From: an uncultured bacterium
GTDB taxonomy: Bacteria; Actinomycetota; Coriobacteriia; Coriobacteriales; Coriobacteriaceae
Reading direction: 5' to 3'
DNA: 43,388 bases
Assembly: GCA_905214525.1 (NCBI GenBank)
Contig: CAJMMN010000018.1
Location: forward strand, 1-43,388
Positions 1 through 7,558 of this stretch are shown in pieces. Under the pieces are notes generated by a model. The model had not been told where the DNA came from. It ran no database searches and saw only the letters and a list, made by a program, of their open reading frames with translations. Both the position numbers and the translations under genes were made by a program. The number at the start of each line of letters is the position of its first letter. Positions within the stretch are counted from its first letter, which is position 1.

Positions 1-77
1 CGCAACGCGTTGCGCTGAGTCCTGAGTCTGTTGCAATGAAGATGAGAATCAAGGCTCGAAACTATATTTTCAGACGA

Positions 78-117
78 GAATAATTTGTCATAATCATTAT
101 TCGCACAGAAGTATAAT
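78..117 (+). promoter_or_regulatory. candidate modA promoter and operator
   Basis: A TATAAT box lies at 112-117, with TTGTCA at 85-90 as a possible -35 box; the 21-bp spacing is longer than ideal. The -35 region sits inside an inverted repeat, GAATAAT at 78-84 and ATTATTC at 96-102. The right half (CATAATCATTATTC) resembles a Fur-type box, but no regulator can be named from sequence alone. The rest of 1-177 holds a 14-bp perfect palindrome at 1-14, perhaps the end of an upstream unit, and no gene that I can see. Confidence 0.4.
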
Positions 118-177
118 CTAGTAACAGAACAAAGCTCGCGGCGGGGCGCCCGGGTGTAGCCTTCGAAAGGGTTGAAC

Positions 178-1050
178 ATGTTCGATATGGTTTCTCGCCG
201 CGGATTCGTCTCGCTTTCTGCTGTCGTCGCTGCCGGCCTCGGCCTTGCTGGCTGCTCCGGCAACAAGACGTCTGGGCCGACTGGCTCCGATGCCGGTTCT
301 GCTAAGGCATCTTTCAAGAAAGCTGTCGAGCTGCAGGTCTTTGCCGCCAACTCGCTCGAGAAGGCTCTGCCCAAGGTCCAGGAGCTCTACACCGAGCAGA
401 CCGGCGCCACGTTTGCAGACACGCAGTTTAAGGCCTCCGGCGACCTCGTCGAGCAGATGCGTGCCGGCGCCACGGTCGACGTGCTCATCACCGCTTCCAA
501 GGGCACCATGGACGACGCCGAGACCGCCGGGCTCGTCGACACCGACACCCGTGAGGACATGTTCGTCAACGACCTTGTAATCATTCGCGCCGAGGGCTCC
601 GACACCAAGGTCGAGGCCATCGCCGGCGTCGCGAATCTGGACGGCAAGATCGCCATTGGTGACGCCAAGACCGTTCCCGCCGGCAAGTACGCCAACCAGG
701 CCCTGGCCTCCGTGGGCCTCTACACCGGCACCGAGGGCGACGACGGCGAGTACGCCCCCGAGATCGCCGACAAGGTCGCACTGGCAGACAAAGTTGGTAC
801 CGCCGCCGCCTATGTGTCCACAGGCGACTGCGTGGCCGGTTTTGTCTACAGCTCTGACATCTTCCGCTACGACGGCATCGAGGAGGCCTTCGTGTGCCCC
901 GAGGATTCGCACAAGCCCATCGTGTACCCGGGTGCCGTTGCCGAGAGCTCCGAGCACGCCGACGAGGCCAAGGCGTTTATCGACTTTTGCCTGTCCAACA
1001 AGAAGGCCCAGAAGATTTGGGCCAAATACGGCTTTGAGCTTTCCGCATAG
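178..1050 (+). CDS. modA: molybdate ABC transporter substrate-binding lipoprotein
   Basis: Periplasmic-type binding protein that captures molybdate (or tungstate) and delivers it to the ModBC importer. I chose the ATG at 178 because GAAAGG at 165-170 lies 7 bases upstream; a TTG at 172 would overlap the ribosome binding site. The N-terminus combines a twin-arginine-like motif (SRRGFV, residues 6-11) with a lipobox ending in Cys26 (LAGC), so export followed by lipidation is likely. The mature part has the ModA-type pattern: VFAANSLEKALPKVQELY near the start, TVDVLITAS, a central domain crossover, and a C-terminal AKAFIDFCLSNKKAQKIWAKYGF helix. It is followed directly by modB and modC. The 290-residue length is normal. 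Molybdate rather than another oxyanion is inferred from family resemblance and from the neighbouring ModB and ModC. Confidence 0.88.
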   Translation: MFDMVSRRGFVSLSAVVAAGLGLAGCSGNKTSGPTGSDAGSAKASFKKAVELQVFAANSLEKALPKVQELYTEQTGATFADTQFKASGDLVEQMRAGATVDVLITASKGTMDDAETAGLVDTDTREDMFVNDLVIIRAEGSDTKVEAIAGVANLDGKIAIGDAKTVPAGKYANQALASVGLYTGTEGDDGEYAPEIADKVALADKVGTAAAYVSTGDCVAGFVYSSDIFRYDGIEEAFVCPEDSHKPIVYPGAVAESSEHADEAKAFIDFCLSNKKAQKIWAKYGFELSA

Positions 1051-1118
1051 TGCGGCTTGGCGCGATAATTCCATCGTTTTGTGTTTCACTCCGTCCTTGT
1101 GTTCTCTTGGAGCTTTTC

Positions 1119-2561
1119 GTGCTTAATAGATTCCGCATGCTTGTCGCCTGTGCTTTGACCTTCGCGCTTTGCTGGGTGCCAGGATTTGCGTTTGCTGGGG
1201 ACGCTGAGGACGGGGCCCAGGTTGCTGCGACCGCTCATGGGCTTTCCTATGGAATCGAGGGTTTTGAGCGGTTGGCCAAGGGGACCGCTCGTGCCATGGA
1301 GGGCCAGCCTGAGGGCTACCGGTTTCCCGTTGACGCGGACGTGGACCTTGTAGTGGCGCCTGCTGCCGATCGCGTTGTGGTGTGGATATCGCCCAAGGCG
1401 GTCGAGAAGTATGGACTGGATCCGCAGGACAACGAGTGCGTATCGGGTCTCAAGGCCCTCGTCTGTGAGCTCGACAGCGCAAACTGCATGGGAGGTGCGC
1501 AGCTAGGGGACGTGGATCTCCCTTGGTATGTCACGGCGGAAACAACGTTTGATACCGGCGGGTATACCTATGGCTTTGACGAGCGCGGTGCGGATGGGGA
1601 CCGCTATGTGGTGATTGCGTCAGCCTCGGGTGATGCCAAGGGCGGCGCGCGTTGGCTTGATAGCGCTCAAATGGTAGAGGCATCGTCTGTCGCGTTGCGG
1701 GATGAGCAGGGGCCCTTGACCTCTCTGGCTTCCTTTTTGGGCGACATCGACTATCGCCCGTTTTGGGTGTCCATAAAAACGAGCGGCCTTGCCCTGCTGA
1801 TCTCCTTTGCGCTGGGCCTGTTCGCCGCGTGGAAGACTATGGGTACCTCGAGTCGCATCAAGGGCCTGCTCGATTCGGTCTTTACGATTCCCATGGTGCT
1901 GCCGCCCACGGTCTGCGGCTTTCTGCTCCTCATGCTGTTTGGCCGCTCGACCGGGGTGGGCCAGTGGCTCATCGCGCACGGCATCTCGATCGTCTTTACG
2001 TGGCCCGCGGCGGTCATTTCGGCCGTCGTTGTGTCGTTTCCGCTGGTCTACCGCACGGCGCTCGGAGCCTTCGAGAGCCTCGACACGCAGATGCTCGATG
2101 CCGCGCGCACGCTGGGATGGTCCGAGCGTCGCATCTTTGCAAAGCTCATGATGCCGCTCGGCTGGCCCTCGATTGCCGCCGGCACGGTGCTCGCCTTCGC
2201 TCGCGCGATGGGTGAGTTTGGCTGCACGCTGTTCTTTGCGGGCAACTATGCCGGCATTACGCAGACCATTCCCATTGCGATTTACTTTGAGTGGATGGGC
2301 GGCAACACGTCGGTGGCCCTCTTTTGGGTCGTGGTCGTAATTGCGTTCAGCTTCCTGGTCATTCTGTTCATCAATGTGTACACGGCGCATTCGCAAAAGT
2401 ACCGCGAGCGTGGTCTCTCCCGTGCGGAGCGCAAGCAGACCAAGCAGCTGGGTGGCCAGACCGATTCGCTCGACCCAGTCGGCGGCGATGCGCTGCGTAT
2501 CGATCGCGAGGCGCTGGCCGAGCTCATGCGCGATGATACGGTCGCAAAGGGAGGTCGATAG
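1119..2561 (+). CDS. modB: molybdate ABC transporter permease with large N-terminal exported domain
   Basis: Membrane permease of the molybdate importer. The reading frame is open from a GTG at 1050, but GTG at 1119 has TTGGAG at 1107-1112 and gives a clean signal peptide (LVACALTFALCWVPGFAFA), so I prefer it (480 residues). Residues of about 25-215 form an extra exported region with no membrane helices. The ModB core of five or so helices then begins at FWVSIKTSGLALLISFALG. The EAA loop that docks the ATPase is clear (LDAARTLGWSERRIFAKLMMPLGWPSIAAG). A polar cytoplasmic tail of about 60 residues follows the last helix. Most ModB proteins are about 220-280 residues, so the N-terminal domain is unusual; it may be a fused accessory or sensing domain, but I do not recognise it. 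modC begins 3 bases downstream. Confidence 0.85.
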   Translation: MLNRFRMLVACALTFALCWVPGFAFAGDAEDGAQVAATAHGLSYGIEGFERLAKGTARAMEGQPEGYRFPVDADVDLVVAPAADRVVVWISPKAVEKYGLDPQDNECVSGLKALVCELDSANCMGGAQLGDVDLPWYVTAETTFDTGGYTYGFDERGADGDRYVVIASASGDAKGGARWLDSAQMVEASSVALRDEQGPLTSLASFLGDIDYRPFWVSIKTSGLALLISFALGLFAAWKTMGTSSRIKGLLDSVFTIPMVLPPTVCGFLLLMLFGRSTGVGQWLIAHGISIVFTWPAAVISAVVVSFPLVYRTALGAFESLDTQMLDAARTLGWSERRIFAKLMMPLGWPSIAAGTVLAFARAMGEFGCTLFFAGNYAGITQTIPIAIYFEWMGGNTSVALFWVVVVIAFSFLVILFINVYTAHSQKYRERGLSRAERKQTKQLGGQTDSLDPVGGDALRIDREALAELMRDDTVAKGGR

Positions 2562-2564
2562 GCC

Positions 2565-3635
2565 ATGTCGCTCGTTTTGGATATCAAAAAGCGCTATCCC
2601 GGGTTTATGCTCGACATGCAGCTTGAGGCCGGCGAGGAGCGCGTGGCGCTGCTGGGCGCCTCGGGTTGCGGCAAGAGCTGTACGCTGCGTTGCATTGCCG
2701 GTGTGGAGACGCCCGACGAGGGCAAGATCGTCGTCAACGGCGTGACCTTTTTTGACTCGGCCGCGGGCATCAACCTGTCGCCTCAGGAGCGCAAATGCGC
2801 TCTGCTGTTCCAAAACTATCAGCTGTTTCCCAACATGACAGTGGCCGATAACGTGTGCGCCGGCGTAAAGGATGCGGGCGACGCCGCGGCGCGTAAAAAA
2901 CTTGCCGAGCGTTACCTGTGCATCTTTGGCCTAGCCGATTTCGCCGACCGCTATCCAGCGCGCCTCTCGTGCGGCCAGCAGCAGCGCGTGGCGCTCGCGC
3001 GCATGGTGGCGGCGCACCCAGGCATCTTTATGTTTGACGAGCCCATGAGCGCGCTCGATGCTTACCTTAAGAGCGCGCTCGAGCAGAACATGCTCGACCT
3101 GTTCGACGTGTGCAACCGCACCGTGCTCTACGTGAGCCACGACATCGACGAAGCGTGCCGTCTGTGCGAGCGCATCTGCGTGATGCACAACGGGCATGTG
3201 GAGGAGATCGGCTCCATCGAGGACGTTGTCCGCCGTCCGCAGACGCTGGCGGCACTGCGCTTGACGGGCTGCAAGAACACAAGCCGGGCGCGCAAGATCG
3301 GCGACGAAGAAGTTGAGGCCCTCGACTGGGGCATGACCTTTAACGTTGGTCGCGAGGTTCCCGATGACGTGGCATATCTGGGCATTCGCGCAAGCTACTT
3401 CCATGTTGACAATCGCGCGGAGCGGGGTCGCAACAGCTATGATTTGCACGTGGCCCGAGTGAGCGATTCACGTTTTGAGCGCCTGGTGCTGTTGGATGCG
3501 CCGCGGGCCGATGCGCCCACGCGTCTGCAGTGGAAGGTCAACAAAGTGGGCGTGCCTGTCGACGAGCTACCGCAAGCAGGCGAGACGCTGCGCATGCATT
3601 TTGATGCGAGCAGGATCCATTTGGTTTGTCGATAG
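2565..3635 (+). CDS. modC: molybdate ABC transporter ATP-binding protein
   Basis: Cytoplasmic ATPase that powers the ModAB importer. Walker A is GASGCGKS (31-38), the Q-loop is near QNYQLFPN (83-90), the ABC signature is LSCGQQQR (134-141), Walker B is IFMFDEP (154-160), and the switch histidine follows in YVSHD. About 130 residues after the nucleotide domain form a divergent C-terminal region (from RARKIGDEEVEALDWG) in the position of the TOBE/MOP-like domain of ModC, which often binds the oxyanion. The ATG at 2565 has GGGAGG about 10 bases upstream and starts 3 bases after modB ends, so translation is probably coupled. A hairpin terminator follows at 3643. Confidence 0.88.
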   Translation: MSLVLDIKKRYPGFMLDMQLEAGEERVALLGASGCGKSCTLRCIAGVETPDEGKIVVNGVTFFDSAAGINLSPQERKCALLFQNYQLFPNMTVADNVCAGVKDAGDAAARKKLAERYLCIFGLADFADRYPARLSCGQQQRVALARMVAAHPGIFMFDEPMSALDAYLKSALEQNMLDLFDVCNRTVLYVSHDIDEACRLCERICVMHNGHVEEIGSIEDVVRRPQTLAALRLTGCKNTSRARKIGDEEVEALDWGMTFNVGREVPDDVAYLGIRASYFHVDNRAERGRNSYDLHVARVSDSRFERLVLLDAPRADAPTRLQWKVNKVGVPVDELPQAGETLRMHFDASRIHLVCR

Positions 3636-3642
3636 GGTAGAG

Positions 3643-3683
3643 GGCGGGCTGTCGAGGGTTCTCGGTAGCCCGCCGTTTCGTTT
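3643..3683 (+). terminator. terminator of modABC
   Basis: Arms GGCGGGCT (3643-3650) and AGCCCGCC (3667-3674) pair perfectly and are followed by GTTTCGTTTCC. It lies 8 bases after the modC stop codon. Confidence 0.7.
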
Positions 3684-3715
3684 CCTACCGTTCGCCGAAT
3701 GTAGAATGGCAATTA

Positions 3716-3805
3716 ATTATCAAGCAAGATAATAATTTATTAAACGGCGGCACACGACGCTGTCGTACGAATGTCAACGGTGTTCGCATGGTCGATGACC
3801 GTTGA
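3716..3805 (+). promoter_or_regulatory. control region upstream of the dehydratase-like genes
   Basis: The gap between modC and the next large gene (3636-4069) is 434 bp. Its AT-rich part holds the inverted repeat ATTATC-6-GATAAT (3716-3733), reminiscent of the AT-rich inverted repeat upstream of modA. A second inverted repeat, TCAACGG (3774-3780) and CCGTTGA (3799-3805), precedes TATAGT and a strong ribosome binding site. No promoter is convincing enough to pin down. Confidence 0.3.
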
Positions 3806-3841
3806 TATAGTTGACCTCAACTTGTAAAGGAGGGTGCGCAC

Positions 3842-3910
3842 ATGCCGCAGACGACATATATTCGCCGCGTTGCCGCGCGCGCCCTGTATATGGCTCGGAG
3901 TCGCATATGA
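3842..3910 (+). CDS. 22-residue leader-like small ORF
   Basis: A very short frame (starting MPQTTYIRR, ending MARSRI) starts at ATG 3842, 7 bases after the nearly perfect ribosome binding site AAAGGAGGG (3826-3834), and ends at TGA 3908-3910. The strong site in front of so short a frame suggests a translated leader for the dehydratase-like gene 160 bases downstream. The peptide is basic (five arginines in 22 residues) but has no run of one amino acid that would reveal classic attenuation. It could also be a chance frame behind a fortuitous purine run. Confidence 0.35.
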   Translation: MPQTTYIRRVAARALYMARSRI

Positions 3911-3994
3911 GCAGGCATGTTCACGGCTCCGGGAGAGACGACGCACAACTAAATAGTCAACCGCAAAGCAGGTTCCCCAAAATTCCGGGTTTGA

Positions 3995-4024
3995 GCACGG
4001 CAGGGCAATCGCCGCCCGTCGTGC
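3995..4024 (+). other. stem-loop in the leader of the dehydratase-like gene
   Basis: GCACG (3995-3999) pairs with CGTGC (4020-4024), and GGGC (4003-4006) pairs with GCCC (4014-4017). The structure lies between the small leader ORF and the GAGAGGGG ribosome binding site of the next gene. It may be part of a regulatory leader. No known riboswitch class is recognised. Confidence 0.3.
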
Positions 4025-4069
4025 ATCGATACCGCTGTTATCCGATTTTGGTTCGAGAGGGGAACCGTC

Positions 4070-5353
4070 ATGGCTGAAGAATTTGATTTCCATCCGATGT
4101 GGGAGAGCCTCGGCATGAATCTTGCCGACCACGACATGCTGCTGGGCGCCGTGGGCCAGATGTACGGCGATATGTTCTTGACGCAGAACAATCGCCCCAA
4201 GTCCACGTCCTACCTGGACTTTGTGGCCACCAACATCCACAGCGGCCGTATTAAGGAGATGCTCGACAAGAAGGAGGCCGGCGAGGCTACCAAGATCGTC
4301 GGTTCGTTCTGCGTGTACGTACCCGAGGAGATTGTGCTTGCCTGCGACGGTATTCCCGTGGGCCTGTGCTCGGGTGCCGATTGGGCAACCGATAAGGTCG
4401 AGGAGCATCTGCCGCGCAACACCTGCCCGCTTATCAAGAGCTTTGCCGGCTTTAAGCTGGGCGAGGTCTGCCCCTACATTGAGTCGAGTGACTTGGTGGT
4501 AGGCGAGAACACCTGCGATGGCAAGAAGAAAGCCTACGAGTTTTTTGCCACGCAAAAGAACATGTACGTCATGGATATTCCCAACGTACACGACGAGTCG
4601 ACGCTCGTGACCTGGAAGGCCGAGGTCAAGAAGCTCGCCGCCAAGATCGAGGAAGAGTGCGGCGTCACGATTACGTCTGAGCGTCTGAAGGCCGCTATCC
4701 ACGCCGTCAATGAGAAGCGTCGCGCCCTGCAGCGCCTCGCTGCCACGCGCGCTGCCGACCCTGCACCTATTAGCGGTCTTGACAGCCTGCTGACCGTTCA
4801 GGCCGCCTTTATGGACGACACGCCACGCCTGACCGGAGCCATTAACGATATGGCGGCTGAGTGCGAGCAGCGTGTCGAGGCCGGCGAGGGCGTGGCGCCC
4901 AAGGGGACCAAGCGCATTCTGTACACCGGCACGCCCATGGCCGTGCCCAACTGGAAGCTGTTCAACCTCATCGAAAAGGCCGGCGGCGTTGTGGTAGGCG
5001 AGGAGTCCTGCACGGGCTCGCGCTACTACAAGGACCTGGTCGATGAGTCCGGTGAGACGGTGGACGAGATGCTCGATGCCATCGCCGAGCGCTACTTTAA
5101 GATCAACTGCGCCGTCTTTACGCCCAACGACCAGCGTATGAAGGACATTGTCCAGATGGCCAAGGACCTGCATGCCGACGGCATCGTCGACGTGGCCCTG
5201 CAGTTCTGCACGCTCTATGAGATGGAGTCCTTCGCCGTGGAGAAGGCCGCCGAGGAGGCGGGCATTCCGTTCATGCACATCACGACCGACTACGCCGGCG
5301 AGGACGCAGGCCAATTGCAGACGCGCATCGAAGCTTTCTTGGAAACCATTTAG
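4070..5353 (+). CDS. 2-hydroxyacyl-CoA dehydratase / double-cubane-cluster family protein (copy 1)
   Basis: Member of the HgdB/BcrC/YjiM iron-sulfur family, whose proteins receive electrons from an ATP-driven activator to perform low-potential reductions or dehydrations. It is 427 residues with cysteines at 81, 92, 100, 119, 134, 149 and 380; the motifs RNTCPLIKS and GENTCDGKKK are family hallmarks. Copy 2 downstream keeps Cys81, 100, 119, 134 and 149 at a constant offset of 39 residues, so those five are the best candidates for cluster ligands. The locus has no CoA-transferase, acyl-CoA dehydrogenase or electron-transfer flavoprotein gene, which argues against a classical amino-acid-fermenting dehydratase. 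It is closer to the double-cubane-cluster protein plus activator arrangement. The substrate is unknown. ATG 4070 follows GAGAGGGG. Confidence 0.8.
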   Translation: MAEEFDFHPMWESLGMNLADHDMLLGAVGQMYGDMFLTQNNRPKSTSYLDFVATNIHSGRIKEMLDKKEAGEATKIVGSFCVYVPEEIVLACDGIPVGLCSGADWATDKVEEHLPRNTCPLIKSFAGFKLGEVCPYIESSDLVVGENTCDGKKKAYEFFATQKNMYVMDIPNVHDESTLVTWKAEVKKLAAKIEEECGVTITSERLKAAIHAVNEKRRALQRLAATRAADPAPISGLDSLLTVQAAFMDDTPRLTGAINDMAAECEQRVEAGEGVAPKGTKRILYTGTPMAVPNWKLFNLIEKAGGVVVGEESCTGSRYYKDLVDESGETVDEMLDAIAERYFKINCAVFTPNDQRMKDIVQMAKDLHADGIVDVALQFCTLYEMESFAVEKAAEEAGIPFMHITTDYAGEDAGQLQTRIEAFLETI

Positions 5354-5368
5354 GGCTATACGTTCCGG

Positions 5369-5470
5369 CGGCTTCCCCAGGTACCCGATCTTGCCGTTCA
5401 AACCGTCGCTTGCGTACCAAAGTACGCGGAGCTGCTCTTTCACGGCAACCTCGGGCACCCGGGGAAGCCG
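5369..5470. repeat. large imperfect hairpin between the two dehydratase-like genes
   Basis: Outer arms CGGCTTCCCC (5369-5378) and GGGGAAGCCG (5461-5470), middle arms TTGCCGT (5391-5397) and ACGGCAA (5442-5448), and tip GCGTAC-caaa-GTACGC (5412-5427) nest in register. The two 29-base arms differ at only a few positions. It fills nearly the whole gap between the two genes, so it could be an RNA-processing or attenuation structure in their transcript. Its architecture resembles the hairpins flanking valS. Confidence 0.65.
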
Positions 5471-5508
5471 TTCCCCCAGGTCGGTTAAAAGGTTTGTTAA
5501 GGAGTTAT

Positions 5509-6672
5509 ATGTCGGAAAATATTGAGCAGCCGTTGCCGTCCACGTTTGAGGAGTTCAACGAGCAGCGCAAGGCGGCGTTTATTCGCGTCAAGGATTACAA
5601 ACAGGCGGGTAATCGCCTGGTCGGCTTTTTGTGCAGCTATACGCCGCTCGAAATTATCGATGCCGCGGGCGCTGCAAGTGTGGCCTTGTGCGGCACATCC
5701 GACGAGGTGATTCCCGAGGCCGAGAAGGTGCTGCCGGCAAATCTGTGTCCGCTCATCAAGTCGACGTACGGTTTTGCCTATTCGCAAAAGTGCCCGTTTA
5801 CGTACTTTAGCGACATGATCATCGGCGAGACCACCTGCGACGGCAAGAAGAAGATGTACGAGCTACTCAACGAGCTCAAGCGCACGCACATTCTGCATCT
5901 TCCGCAGGGCCGCGATCGCGCCTACGAGCGCGAGGGCTGGTACGAGGAGTGCCGCCTGCTCAAGGAGGAGCTCGAGAACTTCTACGGCATCACGATTACC
6001 GACGATGACTTGCGTGCTGCCGCCCGTCGTCGCAACCGCTTACGTGCGGCCCAGCTCGAGATGTTTGCGCTGCAGGCTAACCAGCCGGCGGCCATGAGCG
6101 GCGTCGACCTGATGAGCACCATGTTTGCCGGCACGTTCAGCTTTGATATCGCGGCCTATACGGAGCAGCTGGAGCAAAAGGTCGCCAACCTGCGCGAGGC
6201 CTACGAGGCCGGCGAGCACCCGGTTGCGGCGGACGCCAAGCGCATCCTGATCACCGGTTGCCCGGTGGGCGGCGTAATCAACAAAATCGGCCGCACCATC
6301 GAGTCCAACGGCGGCGTGGTCGTGTGCATGGACGACTGCTCGGGCGAGCGTACGGCGGCCATGATGATCGACCCGGACGCGCCCGACATTCTGCGCGCCA
6401 TCGCCGACCGTTATCTGGATATCAACTGCTCGGTCATGACGCCCAACGACGGTCGTATGGAAAACACGCTGGCCATGTGCGAGAAGTACCATGTCGATGG
6501 CGTAGTGGAGAGCGTGCTGCAGGCGTGCCACACCTTTAACGTGGAGAGTGCGCGCATGCAGGAAGCTGTCGAGGGTACGGGTATTCCGTATATGAAGATC
6601 GAGACCGACTACAGCAACGGTGACATGGGCCAGATTGAGACGCGCATCGCCGCCTTCATCGAAACCCTGTAG
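5509..6672 (+). CDS. 2-hydroxyacyl-CoA dehydratase / double-cubane-cluster family protein (copy 2)
   Basis: Paralogue of the preceding gene, shorter by about 40 N-terminal residues (387 residues). Cysteines at 42, 61, 80, 95 and 110 match copy 1 at constant spacing, in the motifs ANLCPLIKS and GETTCDGKKK; a further cysteine lies at 340 in QACHTFN. I chose ATG 5509 because TAAGGAG sits at 5498-5504; the frame is open further upstream but there it runs through the hairpin. Together with copy 1 it could form a heterodimer like HgdAB, or two separate homodimers; the parallel cysteine sets fit either. The activator gene is 50 bases downstream. Confidence 0.8.
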   Translation: MSENIEQPLPSTFEEFNEQRKAAFIRVKDYKQAGNRLVGFLCSYTPLEIIDAAGAASVALCGTSDEVIPEAEKVLPANLCPLIKSTYGFAYSQKCPFTYFSDMIIGETTCDGKKKMYELLNELKRTHILHLPQGRDRAYEREGWYEECRLLKEELENFYGITITDDDLRAAARRRNRLRAAQLEMFALQANQPAAMSGVDLMSTMFAGTFSFDIAAYTEQLEQKVANLREAYEAGEHPVAADAKRILITGCPVGGVINKIGRTIESNGGVVVCMDDCSGERTAAMMIDPDAPDILRAIADRYLDINCSVMTPNDGRMENTLAMCEKYHVDGVVESVLQACHTFNVESARMQEAVEGTGIPYMKIETDYSNGDMGQIETRIAAFIETL

Positions 6673-6677
6673 GATAA

Positions 6678-6708
6678 ATGCGGCAAAGGGACAGTCGCTT
6701 TGCCGCAT
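6678..6708. repeat. hairpin between dehydratase-like copy 2 and the activator
   Basis: ATGCGGCAAAG (6678-6688) and CTTTGCCGCAT (6698-6708) form a perfect 11-bp stem enclosing GGACAGTCG. The word AAAGGGACAG recurs in other intergenic hairpins of this window (13545, 26780). It lies just before the activator's AAGGAGG and may adjust expression between the two genes. Confidence 0.6.
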
Positions 6709-6722
6709 AGAAGGAGGATGCC

Positions 6723-7488
6723 GTGGTTGGCATTGGTATCGACATAGGCTCGACGGCGGCGAAGGCCGCGGTGGTGGACACGGACGGCGCCATCGCGTGG
6801 ACCTGCGTCATGCCGACGGGGTATTCGTCGGTCGATGCGGCGGAGCGCTTGCGCGGCGAGCTTGTCGCGGCTGGCTATGACGTGTGTGCCGACGATGTTC
6901 GCGTGGTCGCGACTGGCTACGGCCGTGTCGCCGTGCCCTACGCTCACAAGGTCGTGACCGAGATCACCTGCCACGGCACCGGTGCCGTGCGTCTGTTTGG
7001 CGATCACGGCACGGTGATTGACGTGGGGGGGCCAGGACACCAAGGTCATCCAGCTTAAAGGCGGCCGCGTGGCCAAGTTTGCCATGAACGACAAGTGCGC
7101 TGCCGGCACGGGGCGCTTTTTGGAGATCATGGCCGACCGCCTAGGCATTTCCCAGCAGCAGATGGCCGACCTGGCGCGTTCCGGCGAGCCTACCAAGATC
7201 AGCAGCATGTGCACGGTATTTGCCGAAAGCGAGGTTATCAGCCTGATCGGTCGCGGTGAGCCGCGCGAGAACATCGCACGTGGCGTGATCGACAGCGTGG
7301 TCTCGCGCGTGGCGACCATGGCCGGGCAGGCCGCGGGCGCCCCGTACTACCTGACCGGTGGCCTGTGCGAGAACGCCTTCGTGGTGGAGCGGTTGGGCGA
7401 GCTACTGGGGTCGCCGGTGACCACCTCGCCCCAGGCTCGCTTTGCCGGTGCCATCGGCGCGGCGATTCGCGCGCAGGCGCTCAATTAA
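6723..7488 (+). pseudogene. activator ATPase of the dehydratase-like proteins, frameshifted as read
   Basis: ATP-dependent activator of the BadF/HgdC/YjiL type; a homodimer with one 4Fe-4S cluster that pumps electrons into the dehydratase-like partner. The GTG start at 6723 follows AAGGAGG. The first frame gives GIDIGSTAAKA and runs to DVGG, then ends wrongly at 7058. The correct sequence continues in the +1 frame from GQDTKVIQL, with the cluster motif NDKCAAGTGRFLE and the second cysteine motif SSMCTVFAESE, to the stop at 7488. The break coincides with a run of seven Gs (7025-7031); six would restore a single frame of about 254 residues. A sequencing or assembly slip, a phase-variable tract and a true inactivating mutation are all possible. 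Confidence 0.8.
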
Positions 7489-7558
7489 TGCATCCGCCCC
7501 AGGCTCGCATTCATGCGTATACTGGGAGAAAATGATTGACCGATGAGAGGAGGTATCG

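Noticed and set aside
1..177. Molybdenum cofactor riboswitch upstream of modA
   Set aside because: The region is AT-rich with a short palindrome and lacks the conserved GC-rich Moco-aptamer stems.
118..1089. Long open frames on the opposite strand of modA, selD, valS, xdhD-like and tig genes
   Set aside because: They mirror genuine high-GC genes, lack ribosome binding sites and show low-complexity Gly, Leu, Val, Ala or Arg-rich translations.
7018..7488. Separate small protein in the second half of the activator
   Set aside because: The half lacks a ribosome binding site, begins in the middle of the ATPase fold and continues the first half exactly once one G is removed.
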